Positions 35,849 through 45,516 of a stretch of 64,000 nt of DNA are shown one piece after another. The DNA is from Io17-Chloro-G2 sp963663135 (GTDB lineage: Bacteria; Chloroflexota; Dehalococcoidia; Lucifugimonadales; UBA3495). A program made the translations under genes and the position numbers. Location of the stretch: contig CAXXRM010000004.1 of assembly GCA_963663135.2 (NCBI GenBank), positions 124,001-188,000 on the forward strand. Direction: 5' to 3'. Numbering within the stretch: position 1 is the stretch's first letter; every line of letters starts with the position of its first letter. The notes beneath the pieces were generated by a model, which was not told the origin of the DNA, did not search any database, and was given only the letters and a program-made list of their open reading frames with translations.

Positions 35849-38571
35849 GTGACTGCCAGGGAACATGAGCAAACCCTGAACGTACGCCTGTCGGACCATC
35901 TGAAAAGCTATGGCCTCAACGCCAAACCGGAGGTCACTCACGTCGGGAACCGGCGGATTGACGTCGAGGTGCGCATCGGTCCGGCGGTGATTGCCGTGGA
36001 AGCCGAGCACGGGCAGAACCGGGCCAAGCAGGCCGAGGCTATTCGCGATGCCGACCGCAGGCTTGAACAGGAACTCGCCCAGTGTGCAATCGCCGTTTGT
36101 TATCCCAACGACACCACCCAGGAATCCTTACCCTCTGCGCAACTAATGTGGACTGTGCGGGATGGCAGCAAGTCCGCTCCTGTCTGGACGACCGAAGATA
36201 TCGAAAGGCTGGTTTCCGTGATTCGTCTTACTCCCGCCCAGTTGGGCGACCCGGACACTGCTGCCGCCGTCTTGTCGGTAAGCCTTGATGGGGCGGTGCG
36301 GCGCCTCGGCGAAAGCCAGAAACGGGAACTGGCCCGCGCTTTGGACCTGCCCCGGAAAGCCAATGTGCGTAATCCCTGGGACGCTCCGGCCAAACGCGCC
36401 TTGCTGGTGGTTGCCACCGCTGTCATGTTTCATTCTCGCCTGGACGTTCATTTGAGAGAGCTGCGGCCGGAAAACGATAACCGGAAGAGCCCGCCGGAAC
36501 CCTTCGGTGGAGACTGGCCTCCCGCTACGGCGCACCATTGTGCCGATTCTGACTCTCCCATTCAATCCTTTCTTGATGCCTGGAACTTGGTTTTGGCTCT
36601 CGATTACAAGCCGATTTTTGAAACGGGCCGCGCCGCGCTGAACGCCTGTCCGCCGGAACCGTCATTTGCCGGGGCGATTCGCGACACGGGCCGGGCCGCG
36701 CTGGCCGTGGCGGAAAACATTGCCAGCCTGCGCCACGATTTGCTGGGTCGCATCTTTCACACCGTGCTGGATACTGCTCGCTACGATGGCTCCTTCTACA
36801 CCACCACGCCCGCCGCCACCCTGCTGGCGGCCCTGGCCATCACCGAGGATATGTGCGACTGGCAGGATCCGGAGGCCGTCGCCCGCTTGCGTATCACCGA
36901 TCCTGCCTGCGGCACCGGCACTCTACTGATGGCCGCCGCCGAGCGTATCCGGGAATTGGCCCCCCGGTCTCGGGACGATGAAACCTTGGCCGCCGCCCTG
37001 ATTGAGCAGGTGTTGACCGGCTATGACGTTAACCTGACTGCCACCCATATGGCCGCCACCACCCTGGGCCTGCTGTCACCCACCACCCGGTTCAACAATA
37101 TGAAGATAGGCCGCGCCTTCCTCGGCGTGGACAGCACGGGGAAAGCATTTCTCGGATCTCTGGAGTTTCTTGACCTGCAGCCAAAACTCATGCCGTGGCC
37201 CAACGCCGCCCAGGCGGTAACGCAAGTGGACAGCGGCCAGGAAATGGCGGTAGCGGAACCCGCCGATTTGGTGATTATGAACCCGCCTTTTACCCGGGAT
37301 AGTCTGTGCTATGACCAGTTCAGCATCGAGCATGAATTGAAAATCAAAGCCCGGGAGATGGAACTGTTTTCGGATAAGCCGGTCCACCTCTCCCACAGTG
37401 GCGCCGCCTTTTTGTACCTCGCCGACTTTCTGACCAAACTTGATGCCGCGACAATTGCAGCAGTTTTGCCATTGGTAGGAGCAACTAACTATTCGACAAT
37501 GGAGATGCGGCAATTACTGGCACAGCGTTTTCATATTGAGACTATCGTAACCTCCCACGACCCGGAGCGCATCTTCTTTTCTGAGAACACGACCATTGGC
37601 GAAATGCTTCTGGTGTGCCGGCGCTGGCCTGTGAACAAGGGACAAAAACCTTCAACACGGGTGGTAAATCTGGCCAGAAATCCCGCCACGCCCGCCGAGG
37701 CATTTACGGTGGCTGGGTCCATTAAGAGTAAGAATATTGAAAGCCAAGCTTATGGCACGGTGCAACAATGGCCTGCGTCCAGAATTGCGGCCGGGAATTG
37801 GGGTGCGGTCCAGTTTTTGTCGCCATACTTGTGTGAGAAGTTCGTTGAGTTAGGAGATAACGGTTTTTTCGGTCGGTTGCGCTGGGCAGCGTTGCCCGGA
37901 TAGGGCCGGCGGGACAGCGGATAAGAGACGCGTTTACCAAGTCAACGATGCCAGATGAACAGGGCCGAGTTGCGCTGTGGCAACACGATACTGAAATAAC
38001 TCAGTCAATGGCGGCCAAACCCGATTGGCATATTGTCGCTAAGCCATCGAAAGTTAATTTGGCGGAAAGTTACTGGCAACAACGAAGCACGTTACTGCTA
38101 CCCCACAGAATGCGCCTCAATACCGTCAGAACGCTGTGCGTCAAACTACAAACGCTTGTGTTGGGCTCGTTATGGACGCCATGCAAAATCACGGTGCCAG
38201 ACTATGACCAAGAGGACTTAGAAAAATCCCTCTCCGTTTATTTGAACTCATCCGTCGGTGTCCTGGCGATGTTGGGCAATCGTTCCAACCAAGTGCCATC
38301 ATACCCTCGATTGTCTATTGATGACCTTCGCAAGCTAATAGTTCCCGACTTTGCCACTATTGGCGGAGATGCGATTGACAAGCTCGCGGCCACCTACGAC
38401 AAGTACGCCAACTCCGTCCTGCTGCCCTTGCCGCGAATGAATAATTGCGCGGTGCGGCGGACTTTGGATGTGGTGGTATGCGACGCCCTGGGAATGGACG
38501 GGGAAACGATGGATACCATCCGCCTTCAACTTGCTGCTGAGCCATCGGTTACTGGCAAAAGATACAGCTGA
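35849..38571 (+). pseudogene. N6-adenine-type DNA methyltransferase with possible nuclease domain, frameshifted
   Basis: The frame has SAM-binding motif I as DPACGTGTLLMAA near residue 354 and the catalytic NPPF near 480, as in type I/IIG adenine methylases. The first about 100 residues show RRIDVEVR, then IAVEAEHG (Asp 13 residues before an E-x-E), which could be a PD-(D/E)xK nuclease site as in type IIG fusions. A one-base loss near 37880 ends the first frame at 37903; the other frame goes on with GPAGQRIRDAFT and a C-terminal target-recognition-like region (NSSVGVLAMLGNRSNQVPSYPRLS) to 38571. Restored length is about 905 aa. GTG 35849 has GAGGTGA upstream. No separate restriction or specificity gene is nearby. 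Confidence 0.78.
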
Positions 38572-38715
38572 GGAGTCAAGGGCTTGGTCAGAATAACCAT
38601 AGAAGGCTACGCTTTAAGAATCCGGCTCTGTACGGACCCTTCCGCGTAAAGTCTGAGCCCGCCAAGTCTCAATTATCTGCCAGGGCGGTTAAAACACCAT
38701 GGCTGAAATTTCCTG

Positions 38716-40368
38716 ATGGCTTCTGATACTCGAAATCTTGACGCCGACATCATAGTCATTGGCGGCGGCCCCGCAGGCAGCGCTACAGCCACCATGCTGG
38801 CCCGGCAAGGGGTATCGGTCCTGCTTTTCGAAAGGGAGAGCTTCCCCCGCCACCACGTCGGCGAATCTCTCCTGCCGGCCAGCATCCCTGTGCTGAAGGA
38901 GTTGGGTGCGCTTTCCGCCGTTGAACGCGCCGGGTTCCTACCCAAGTGGGGCGCCACCATGGTTTGGGGCAAGGACGCGCAGCCGTGGAGTTGGTATTTC
39001 AGGGAAACCAGCCGCCAGTATCCCCACTCGTACCAGGTCTGGCGTCCCCAATTCGACCAGATCCTGCTGGACAACAGCCGGAGCCAGGGTGTCGAAGTCC
39101 GGGAGGCGCACCGGGTGGTCCAGGTCCTGTACCGACACGGCAAACCGTCGGGGGTGCGCTTCAACACGCAGGACGGCCGCGCCGGTGCCGCTTCCTGCCG
39201 GTTGGTGGTGGACGCGAGCGGGCAGGGTGGGTTGATAGGACGGACCTTGGGGCTCCGGCGGTGGGACGCGTTCTTCCAAAACCTGGCGGTATATGGTTAC
39301 TTCGAGGGTTCGCAGCCCCTGGCTCCGCCCGACCAGACCAACATATTCATCGAGTCCTATCGCGAGGGGTGGTTCTGGAACATTCCTCTCCAGGGCGGCC
39401 AAGCGGGGGTCGGAGCGGTGGTGGACAGTATTGCCGGGCAGGAAGGAATCCGGGAATTTGGCCCTGCGGAGTTCCTGCGCCGGCAAATCTCCCGGGCTCC
39501 CCACACCGCCGCCATGCTGCGCAATTCTCGCATGGTCTCCGGCCCGTTCGTGGTCAAGGACTGGTCTTATACCTGCCAGCCGATGGTGGGGGATGGATAC
39601 ATTCTGGTGGGAGACGCGGCCTGCTTCGTCGACCCCCTGTTCTCCTCCGGCGTGCACCTGGCGCTCATGGGAGGGGTGATGGCGGCCGCGCTGGCGATCT
39701 CGAAGCTGAACGATCCTGGAATAGCGGATGCGGCGGGCCGGGCTTACGAGGAGTTGTACCTGCAGGAATACAGCCACTTCAGGGAAATGGCCCGGCTGTT
39801 CTATACTTCCAACCTCACCTCCGACTCCTACTTCTGGGAAGCAAGGCGAATTCTGGCTGGATCAGAGGACGCCTCCGAGTCTTTCTCACCCCGACAGGCG
39901 TTCATCCGGGCAGTGGCGGGTCAACCGCCGCGTGGGTACGAACGGGCAGTGCTGGAACGGGGACAGGCGCCCCTGGAATTCACTCAGAGTGTCGGGGCCG
40001 TCGAAGTCGACCAGTTGCATCGACGGGCAACCCTGGACCAGGCCAACCGGGACCCGGAGGCCATCTACCGGTCGGTCCCCAAATTGAGCCCCGGCGTCAG
40101 GATAGAGCGAAAGCCGGTTCTCGGACAGGGCCGGTTTGATTGGGGGCAGGTGATTTGCGGCCCCGGGCAATCTCAAGGAATGCCCTGCAGCCCCCTGGTC
40201 GCCTTGCTGGTGTCGATGATTGACGGAGAGACGCCGGTGGCCGCCATCCTGGAGTCCATGGGCCGCGGCCGACAACCGGGACAAGCCCAACAGATCTCCC
40301 AAAGCGCGCTGGCGGCCCTGGGCATTCTGTACGTGGACGGCTCAATCGACCGGTTGGCCGGGTTGTAG
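38716..40368 (+). CDS. Flavin-dependent halogenase-like protein with PqqD-like C-terminal domain
   Basis: The FAD site GGGPAGSATA (16-25), FPRHHVGESLLPAS (43-56), Lys77 in FLPKWGATMVWG and the halogenase signature W219-F-W-N-I-P224 place this 550-aa protein with flavin-dependent halogenases acting on phenols or pyrroles. GDAACFVDPLFSSGVHLAL (299-317) completes the FAD domain. The last about 80 residues (LSPGVRIERK, SPLVALLVSMIDGETPVAAIL, ALAALGILYVDG) look like a PqqD-type winged helix, a domain known for binding peptides in RiPP pathways. No precursor peptide or synthetase gene is adjacent. A related non-halogenating monooxygenase remains possible. A 5-codon frame, MAEIS, ends in TGATG overlapping the start. 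Confidence 0.82.
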   Translation: MASDTRNLDADIIVIGGGPAGSATATMLARQGVSVLLFERESFPRHHVGESLLPASIPVLKELGALSAVERAGFLPKWGATMVWGKDAQPWSWYFRETSRQYPHSYQVWRPQFDQILLDNSRSQGVEVREAHRVVQVLYRHGKPSGVRFNTQDGRAGAASCRLVVDASGQGGLIGRTLGLRRWDAFFQNLAVYGYFEGSQPLAPPDQTNIFIESYREGWFWNIPLQGGQAGVGAVVDSIAGQEGIREFGPAEFLRRQISRAPHTAAMLRNSRMVSGPFVVKDWSYTCQPMVGDGYILVGDAACFVDPLFSSGVHLALMGGVMAAALAISKLNDPGIADAAGRAYEELYLQEYSHFREMARLFYTSNLTSDSYFWEARRILAGSEDASESFSPRQAFIRAVAGQPPRGYERAVLERGQAPLEFTQSVGAVEVDQLHRRATLDQANRDPEAIYRSVPKLSPGVRIERKPVLGQGRFDWGQVICGPGQSQGMPCSPLVALLVSMIDGETPVAAILESMGRGRQPGQAQQISQSALAALGILYVDGSIDRLAGL

Positions 40369-40437
40369 GCCGGATTACATTAGAACCGCGGGCCGGCGAC
40401 TCTGTGGAGCACTCTGAAACCCGCATTAACCCGAGCG

Positions 40438-41544
40438 CTACGAACCGGGAACGTCTACTCTCCTGCCTGTGTCTGAAGACTTTGAGATCGCGTCAATCAG
40501 CCGGTGAAGTTCTACCGCGGTGTCGAACCCGGCATCGTGGGGGCCGCCGGACCGGATTACCTGGCCGAACTGGTAGTACATCTGGCCCACGTTATAGGGA
40601 GCGCCGGAGGGCATGCCTTCCAGCACGTTGACGTGCTTTTCGGGAATCTCCAGGTCTTGAAGCGCCGAGTCGGTGACCTTGGCCCCCTGCAATCGCACGG
40701 CGCCGAGTTGCACCGAATCCTCGGACGTTGCTACCAGAGTCCCCTCCCGGCCGAAAATCTCCAACTTGTAACCGCTGTCGGCCCAAGGAACGCTGGACAC
40801 GTACGCCGACACCACGGCGCCTCCGGTCAAGGTGCCGCTGATAAGGATGTTGTCCGGCGAGGTCACGTCGACCATCTGTTTGGTGTCCGACTCAAACCAC
40901 TGGTCGGCCCTGGTGCTGACCACTGTGGATACCTGGGCGAAGTCCCCCAATACAAACCTCAGGGCGTCGATGGTGTGGCCGGTGGCAATGGTCAGGGTGT
41001 TAGCGCCCAGAGAGGCATCCCGCTGCCACGTGCGGTCGGAAGTCCGCTCCAACAGCCCTCCCCGCGCCAGGCTCATGTGGCAGGCCATGACCTCGCCGAC
41101 GTAGCCATCTTCCACCAACTCCTTCATGTGCAGCACCGCGGGCGCCGCCCGGGCCTGGAGTCCCACCATGGTTTGCACCCCTTTGGACTTGGCCAGGTCG
41201 GCCAACTCCTGGGCTTCGGCCAGAGTTGCGCCCAGGGGCCACTCGGTATAGACGTGCTTACCCGCCTCCAAAACGTCCTTGGTCAAGTGAAAGTGGTTCG
41301 GCACGCGCACCACCACCGCCACGGCGTCGATGTCGTCCCGGGCCAGCATGTCTCGATGGTCGTGGAAGGCCATCCGCGCCCCGAATTTCCGGGCCGACTC
41401 TTCGGCGCTCTCTTGCCTGGTGGTGCAGACGGCGGCCAACTCAAACTCGGGGCTGGCCAGAATGGCAGGCAGGTGAGAGCGGTGTGCCCAACCCTTGCTT
41501 ACATTGGCTCCGATGACGCCCAAACGGATCTTTTCCGATGCCAT
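40438..41544 (-). CDS. Gfo/Idh/MocA-family oxidoreductase
   Basis: The 368-aa NAD(P)-dependent dehydrogenase has a Rossmann N-terminus (IRLGVIGANVSKGWAHRSHLP), the segment GKHVYTEWPLGATLAEAQEL, where EWP replaces the common EKP, and the C-terminal alpha/beta domain. Relatives oxidise sugars or act like Gal80/galactose 1-dehydrogenase. GAGGG precedes the ATG. It is the last of three minus-strand genes with MFS and aminotransferase genes (gaps 50 and 27 nt), hinting at uptake or export and conversion of one compound. Confidence 0.9.
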   Translation of the reverse strand: MASEKIRLGVIGANVSKGWAHRSHLPAILASPEFELAAVCTTRQESAEESARKFGARMAFHDHRDMLARDDIDAVAVVVRVPNHFHLTKDVLEAGKHVYTEWPLGATLAEAQELADLAKSKGVQTMVGLQARAAPAVLHMKELVEDGYVGEVMACHMSLARGGLLERTSDRTWQRDASLGANTLTIATGHTIDALRFVLGDFAQVSTVVSTRADQWFESDTKQMVDVTSPDNILISGTLTGGAVVSAYVSSVPWADSGYKLEIFGREGTLVATSEDSVQLGAVRLQGAKVTDSALQDLEIPEKHVNVLEGMPSGAPYNVGQMYYQFGQVIRSGGPHDAGFDTAVELHRLIDAISKSSDTGRRVDVPGS

Positions 41545-41594
41545 CTCAATTCCCTCTTACCTTCATGTTCTGCCAAGCTCTGGGTAAATTCGCG

Positions 41595-42764
41595 TCAGGT
41601 CAAGTGCGCCACCGCGTCCACGATTTGGTCCACCTCTTCCTGGGTGTTGAAAAAGTGGAGCGACACCCGGACGCAGGACGGGACCGCCACCTGCCGGCAA
41701 ACGATCTGGTGGCGTTCCCATAACCGGGAGACGGCCTCCGGCGGGTCCAACCCCTCGACGGAAAAAGTCACCAGGCCGGATGAGTCCTCCCGGGCCATCG
41801 GCGATTGAACAGTCACGCCTGGGACTTCCTGGAGGGCGCTTTTGCAGGCGTCGGCTAGGTCCAGGTCCCTGGATTCGATCTGGTCTACGCCCACTCCCTG
41901 CACGAATTTGATTGCCTCCAACATGCCGGTCTGGATTGCCACGCTGGTTGAAGACAGGAGGAATTTGTCCATGCTGTCCGTGACGGTCTGAATGCCGTAG
42001 GGGTTGTGGTCCGACACGACCGCGCGCCCGGACACGTGGGTTGGCTTCAATTCGGAAATCATGTCTTGACGGACGTACAGGGCTCCGACTCCCTCTGGTC
42101 CCAGCAGCCACTTCTGCCCGGGAATCGAGTAGAAATCGCAGTCCAGATCCTTCATGTCCAGCGCGATGTGGCCGGCGGTCTGAGCGCCGTCAAGTAGGAG
42201 CAGTATCCCCCGGTCCTTGGTCATTGCCCGGATCTCTTTTATCGGCATTCGCAGGCCGCTGGAGTATTCGATGTGGCTGAGGAACACCAACCGGGTCTTG
42301 TCAGTTAAGGCTCCCTGGATTTTGTCCAGGATCGAGCCCCGAGGCTGGTTGGAGGCAAAAGTCAGGACTTTGACGTTTACGCCGTGCCGCAATCCCTGGA
42401 AATGGCTGGGGATCAAGACCGAGCCGTGCTCCAAACTGCAGGTCACGATTTCGTCACCGTCGGCCCAGGTCAACCCATTCATCACGTGGTTCAGGCCCTC
42501 GGTGGTGTTCTTGGTGAGGCAAATCTCCTCGGGAGAAGCGTTCAGCAAGCCGGCCACCGCCTGCCGGGCTTCCTGCTGCACCTCGCGGCCCCTCTGTTGG
42601 ACCTGGGGGGTGGTGGGGCCGTCTTCCATCTCCCAGTCCAGCCGCGCCTTGATGGCGTCCACCACGGGCTGGGGAGATGGTCCCGACCAGCCCGTATTTA
42701 CGTAGGTCAGGCGCTGGCAAACGGGAATCTGCTGGCGGATGGCTTGTACGTCCATAACTTTCAA
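41595..42764 (-). CDS. Class V aminotransferase-fold PLP enzyme
   Basis: The fold-type I PLP enzyme has NTTEGLNHV (phosphate loop), the PLP-facing Asp192 in LLLLDGAQTAGH and the Schiff-base Lys218 in SIPGQKWLLGPEG. The class V family includes cysteine desulfurases, isopenicillin-N epimerases and serine-glyoxylate aminotransferases; the missing Cys loop near the end argues against a desulfurase for Fe-S assembly. The frame starts at TTG 42764 with GGAG close upstream; the ATG three codons in (42755) is an alternative. It is the middle gene of the operon. Confidence 0.88.
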   Translation of the reverse strand: MKVMDVQAIRQQIPVCQRLTYVNTGWSGPSPQPVVDAIKARLDWEMEDGPTTPQVQQRGREVQQEARQAVAGLLNASPEEICLTKNTTEGLNHVMNGLTWADGDEIVTCSLEHGSVLIPSHFQGLRHGVNVKVLTFASNQPRGSILDKIQGALTDKTRLVFLSHIEYSSGLRMPIKEIRAMTKDRGILLLLDGAQTAGHIALDMKDLDCDFYSIPGQKWLLGPEGVGALYVRQDMISELKPTHVSGRAVVSDHNPYGIQTVTDSMDKFLLSSTSVAIQTGMLEAIKFVQGVGVDQIESRDLDLADACKSALQEVPGVTVQSPMAREDSSGLVTFSVEGLDPPEAVSRLWERHQIVCRQVAVPSCVRVSLHFFNTQEEVDQIVDAVAHLT

Positions 42765-42791
42765 CCCACTCCAGGCTAAACCAGGTGATTC

Positions 42792-44090
42792 TTAGCCTTC
42801 GCGTACCGGGGCGTGTCCCGCAATTTCGGCGGCGGCAGGCTCCGCCGCAGGCGGGGGGAAATAGATTCTTCGCAGTGGGCCGCTGGCCAGGCTCACGGAT
42901 ATGGCAACCAGGAACAGGATCCCACCAACGGCCATGACCGCCGATGCGCTAAATGGATCGGAGAGGCCGCCGTTGGCCAGATTCGCCAGGGCCATACTGC
43001 CGCCCACGTGCATCGAATACACGCCGGAAACCCGGCCCCGTACCCAGTCGGGCACAATGGACTGGATGATCGTGTGGCTTATCGTCATAAATCCAGCCTG
43101 GTTGATACCCATAGCGATCGTCGCCGCAACCGATAACTCCCGGCTCGTGGACAGGCCCAAAAGAATCGGTCCAAGCCCGCTGGTGAACCCGAAAAACAAA
43201 AACAGCTTGCCGCGGTTTTTTTCGCTCCGCACACCTGCCAGGAATATAGAGGAGAAAAGGGCTCCCACGCCCACGCCGCCGAGCAGGTAGGAAACCCCCA
43301 CCGGCCCCGCTCCCAGCTTGTCCTGAGAAATGGCCGGCAGCATTGACTCGTAGGACATGGTGAATGCGCAGTGGGCCAGCACGATAAACACCATTGCGAG
43401 GAGTAAAGGCGTGCGGTACACGTATGAGAACCCGGCAACGAAATTGCTGGCCAGGCTGCGGTTCCGGTCAACGACGCCCCTGGACCGGGTCTTGATGCGC
43501 AGGGTTTGGATCATTCCCAACCCGTAAAGCAGGCTGCATGCCGCAAACGCCCATTCCAGGTTGCCGGAGAAGAACCCAAGGCCAAGGAACGGAATGATTA
43601 TCACCGCCCCCACCAATCTTGAACCCTGCTGGGTTGCTTCATTCAGGGCTATGGCGTTGAGCAGATACTCGCGGGGGAGCAGGTTGGGCACCAGGGACTG
43701 GGTGGTGGTCATCTGCCCGGCGCGCAAAGTGCCGTTGGTCAGGGCCAGTATGACCAGCAGCCACGGCCCCGCCAGGCCGAACATCACCAGGGCCGCCAGG
43801 AGCACGTTATGGGCAAAGTTGAAGAAATAAGTCCAGGACAACAGGGTTTGACGGTCCACACGGTCAGCCAGGAAGCCGATAATCGGAGTAGCAAAGAACC
43901 GGGGGGCCATGGCCCCAAAAGTGACCAACCCCACCCACAGCGACGAGTCGGTAATTTGGTAAGCCAGCCAGCCCCGGGCGACGATTAACGCCCAGGCCGC
44001 CGCCCCGGCGCAGACGTTGGCAGTCCACAGGGTCCGATAGTCTTCGTATTGCAGGGCCAGCAGAAACCGGTCCCTGATAGCAATCAGCAC
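42792..44090 (-). CDS. MFS transporter (MFS_3/EntS-like)
   Basis: About twelve hydrophobic segments fill 432 aa. The loop between segments 2 and 3 (FLADRVDRQTL) and its second-half counterpart (VRGRVSGVYSMHVGG) match major-facilitator drug/siderophore exporters of the EntS type. A GTG at 44090 preceded by GGTGGGGA is used. It is the first gene of the three-gene operon with an aminotransferase and a Gfo/Idh/MocA enzyme, so it probably moves the same substrate or product. Confidence 0.88.
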   Translation of the reverse strand: MLIAIRDRFLLALQYEDYRTLWTANVCAGAAAWALIVARGWLAYQITDSSLWVGLVTFGAMAPRFFATPIIGFLADRVDRQTLLSWTYFFNFAHNVLLAALVMFGLAGPWLLVILALTNGTLRAGQMTTTQSLVPNLLPREYLLNAIALNEATQQGSRLVGAVIIIPFLGLGFFSGNLEWAFAACSLLYGLGMIQTLRIKTRSRGVVDRNRSLASNFVAGFSYVYRTPLLLAMVFIVLAHCAFTMSYESMLPAISQDKLGAGPVGVSYLLGGVGVGALFSSIFLAGVRSEKNRGKLFLFFGFTSGLGPILLGLSTSRELSVAATIAMGINQAGFMTISHTIIQSIVPDWVRGRVSGVYSMHVGGSMALANLANGGLSDPFSASAVMAVGGILFLVAISVSLASGPLRRIYFPPPAAEPAAAEIAGHAPVREG

Positions 44091-44391
44091 AATATCCCCA
44101 CCGAAATATTATTGGCCAAGAGTCGGTATTGTACTACCAGCCCCGAAGTTAAAGAAACCCAACCAGTTATCCCGAGGCATTCCTCCGGCGATTTCGCGAT
44201 CCCAGGCAGTCCCGAGACTGGACAGCCGCGCCCTCACGAAGGTCCTTTTCATCGTTAACCGTCATCAAAAGGTCTGCCCATAGCAGCCGGCGGTATGGCG
44301 ATATGTCGCGGCTCCTCGTGGTCTATAATCTCAATGGTTCCGTGAGATGGACGGCCAAGGCCCAATCGGCCAACAGCACCGGAGGTGACCC
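44091..44391. other. Divergent region, MFS operon / flavin monooxygenase
   Basis: No gene is supported. A perfect TATAAT at 44324-44329 may serve the plus-strand monooxygenase gene (leader about 55 nt), with a poor -35. GGAGGTGA at 44381-44388 is the Shine-Dalgarno of that gene. Confidence 0.5.
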
Positions 44392-45444
44392 TTGCGCTTC
44401 GGGTCATTCGTTTTTCCAATCAGCAGCGACCCAGACAATGATCACCGTGTTATCGAGTCCACCATGGACGAGATCGTGCTGGCCGAGAACGTGGGATTGG
44501 ATGCCGTGTGGTTGACCGAGCATCACTTCGATGGTGCGGTGGCCTATGCGGATCCCCTGGTATTCGGCGCGTCGGTGGCGATGCGGACCGACCGTATTCG
44601 CATCGGATTCGCGGTGGTGGAAATGGCTCTTCACCATCCGGTACGGCTTGCGGTGCAGACGTCGGTGCTGGACCATCTCAGCAACGGGCGCTTGATCGTT
44701 GGCGTAGGACGAGGATCGGCCTACAACGAGTACGAATACCTGGGCTTCGGCATCAACCTGGAACAGGGCCGAGATATGATAACCGAGGCTGAGGAACTGC
44801 TGCTCAAGGCCTGGACCGGCGAAAACGTCCACCACCAGGGCCGGTATTGGCAGGTAGAATCCCCCGGACTGCGGCCCCGTCCGTTCCAGACCCCCCATCC
44901 ACCCCTGGTGCGGGCCTGCATCAGCGAGCCCTCAATGGTGGAAATGGCCAAGGTGGGCCGCCCCGTGCTAATAGGTGTCCAGGCGGTGGATACCCTGCGG
45001 CGCCGGCTCAGTTTGTACGGAGAGACCATGTCCCAGGCAGGGTTCCCAGAACCCGCGGTGGAGATGGCATTGGACCAGACCTGGGTCCAGCGGGGGGTAG
45101 TGATTGGCGAAAGCGACCAGGAGGGCTTGGAAATCGCCGAGGCCGCGCTGGGAAGATACATGGAACATCTGCTGAATGCCAGGGTCAAATACAACCCTGG
45201 GGGCAATACCTACCGGGACCCCAGCAGGCCTCCGCCGGACAGCGAGGTCCTGGAACATGTCTTTCTGGCCGGAACGCCCGAAACGGTAACCGAAAAAATT
45301 GTTGAACTGAAAGAGGCGGGTGTCCGCAACCTGATGTTGAATTTCAACGTGGGTCAGATTCCTAAACACCAGGTAGAACGGTCCCTGGAGATCTTCGGCC
45401 GGAAAGTCCTCCCCAAATTTCGGGATGCCCCAACGGTACCCTAA
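44392..45444 (+). CDS. Luciferase-like (LLM) flavin-dependent monooxygenase
   Basis: The 350-aa TIM-barrel shows AENVGLDAVWLTEHHFDG, ALHHPVRLAVQTSVLDHLS, NGRLIVGVGRGSAYNEYEY and PHPPLVRACISEPSM, all luciferase-family features. The start is TTG 44392 with the very strong GGAGGTGA 6 nt upstream, so a non-ATG start is well supported. An SDR gene follows 72 nt downstream on the same strand; oxidation by this enzyme followed by SDR reduction or oxidation would be a natural pair, though the substrate is unknown. Confidence 0.9.
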   Translation: MRFGSFVFPISSDPDNDHRVIESTMDEIVLAENVGLDAVWLTEHHFDGAVAYADPLVFGASVAMRTDRIRIGFAVVEMALHHPVRLAVQTSVLDHLSNGRLIVGVGRGSAYNEYEYLGFGINLEQGRDMITEAEELLLKAWTGENVHHQGRYWQVESPGLRPRPFQTPHPPLVRACISEPSMVEMAKVGRPVLIGVQAVDTLRRRLSLYGETMSQAGFPEPAVEMALDQTWVQRGVVIGESDQEGLEIAEAALGRYMEHLLNARVKYNPGGNTYRDPSRPPPDSEVLEHVFLAGTPETVTEKIVELKEAGVRNLMLNFNVGQIPKHQVERSLEIFGRKVLPKFRDAPTVP

Positions 45445-45516
45445 CGATGCCCCGGTGAAGCCGAGCGGCGAGCCATTTCCTGCTAAGGCCTAATACCTAT
45501 TGAACCGGAGGCCCGA

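Noticed and set aside
38699..38718. Five-codon upstream frame MAEIS with TGATG overlap to the halogenase-like start
   Set aside because: It could be a regulatory leader peptide but has no clear ribosome site and no attenuator structure; mentioned only in the gene entry.
38946..40139. 397-codon alternative frame within the halogenase-like gene
   Set aside because: Gly/Arg/Pro-rich out-of-frame translation; the main frame has all conserved motifs.
40504..41808. 434-codon plus-strand frame crossing the Gfo/Idh/MocA and aminotransferase genes
   Set aside because: It spans two real genes and their gap on the opposite strand and has no recognisable domain.
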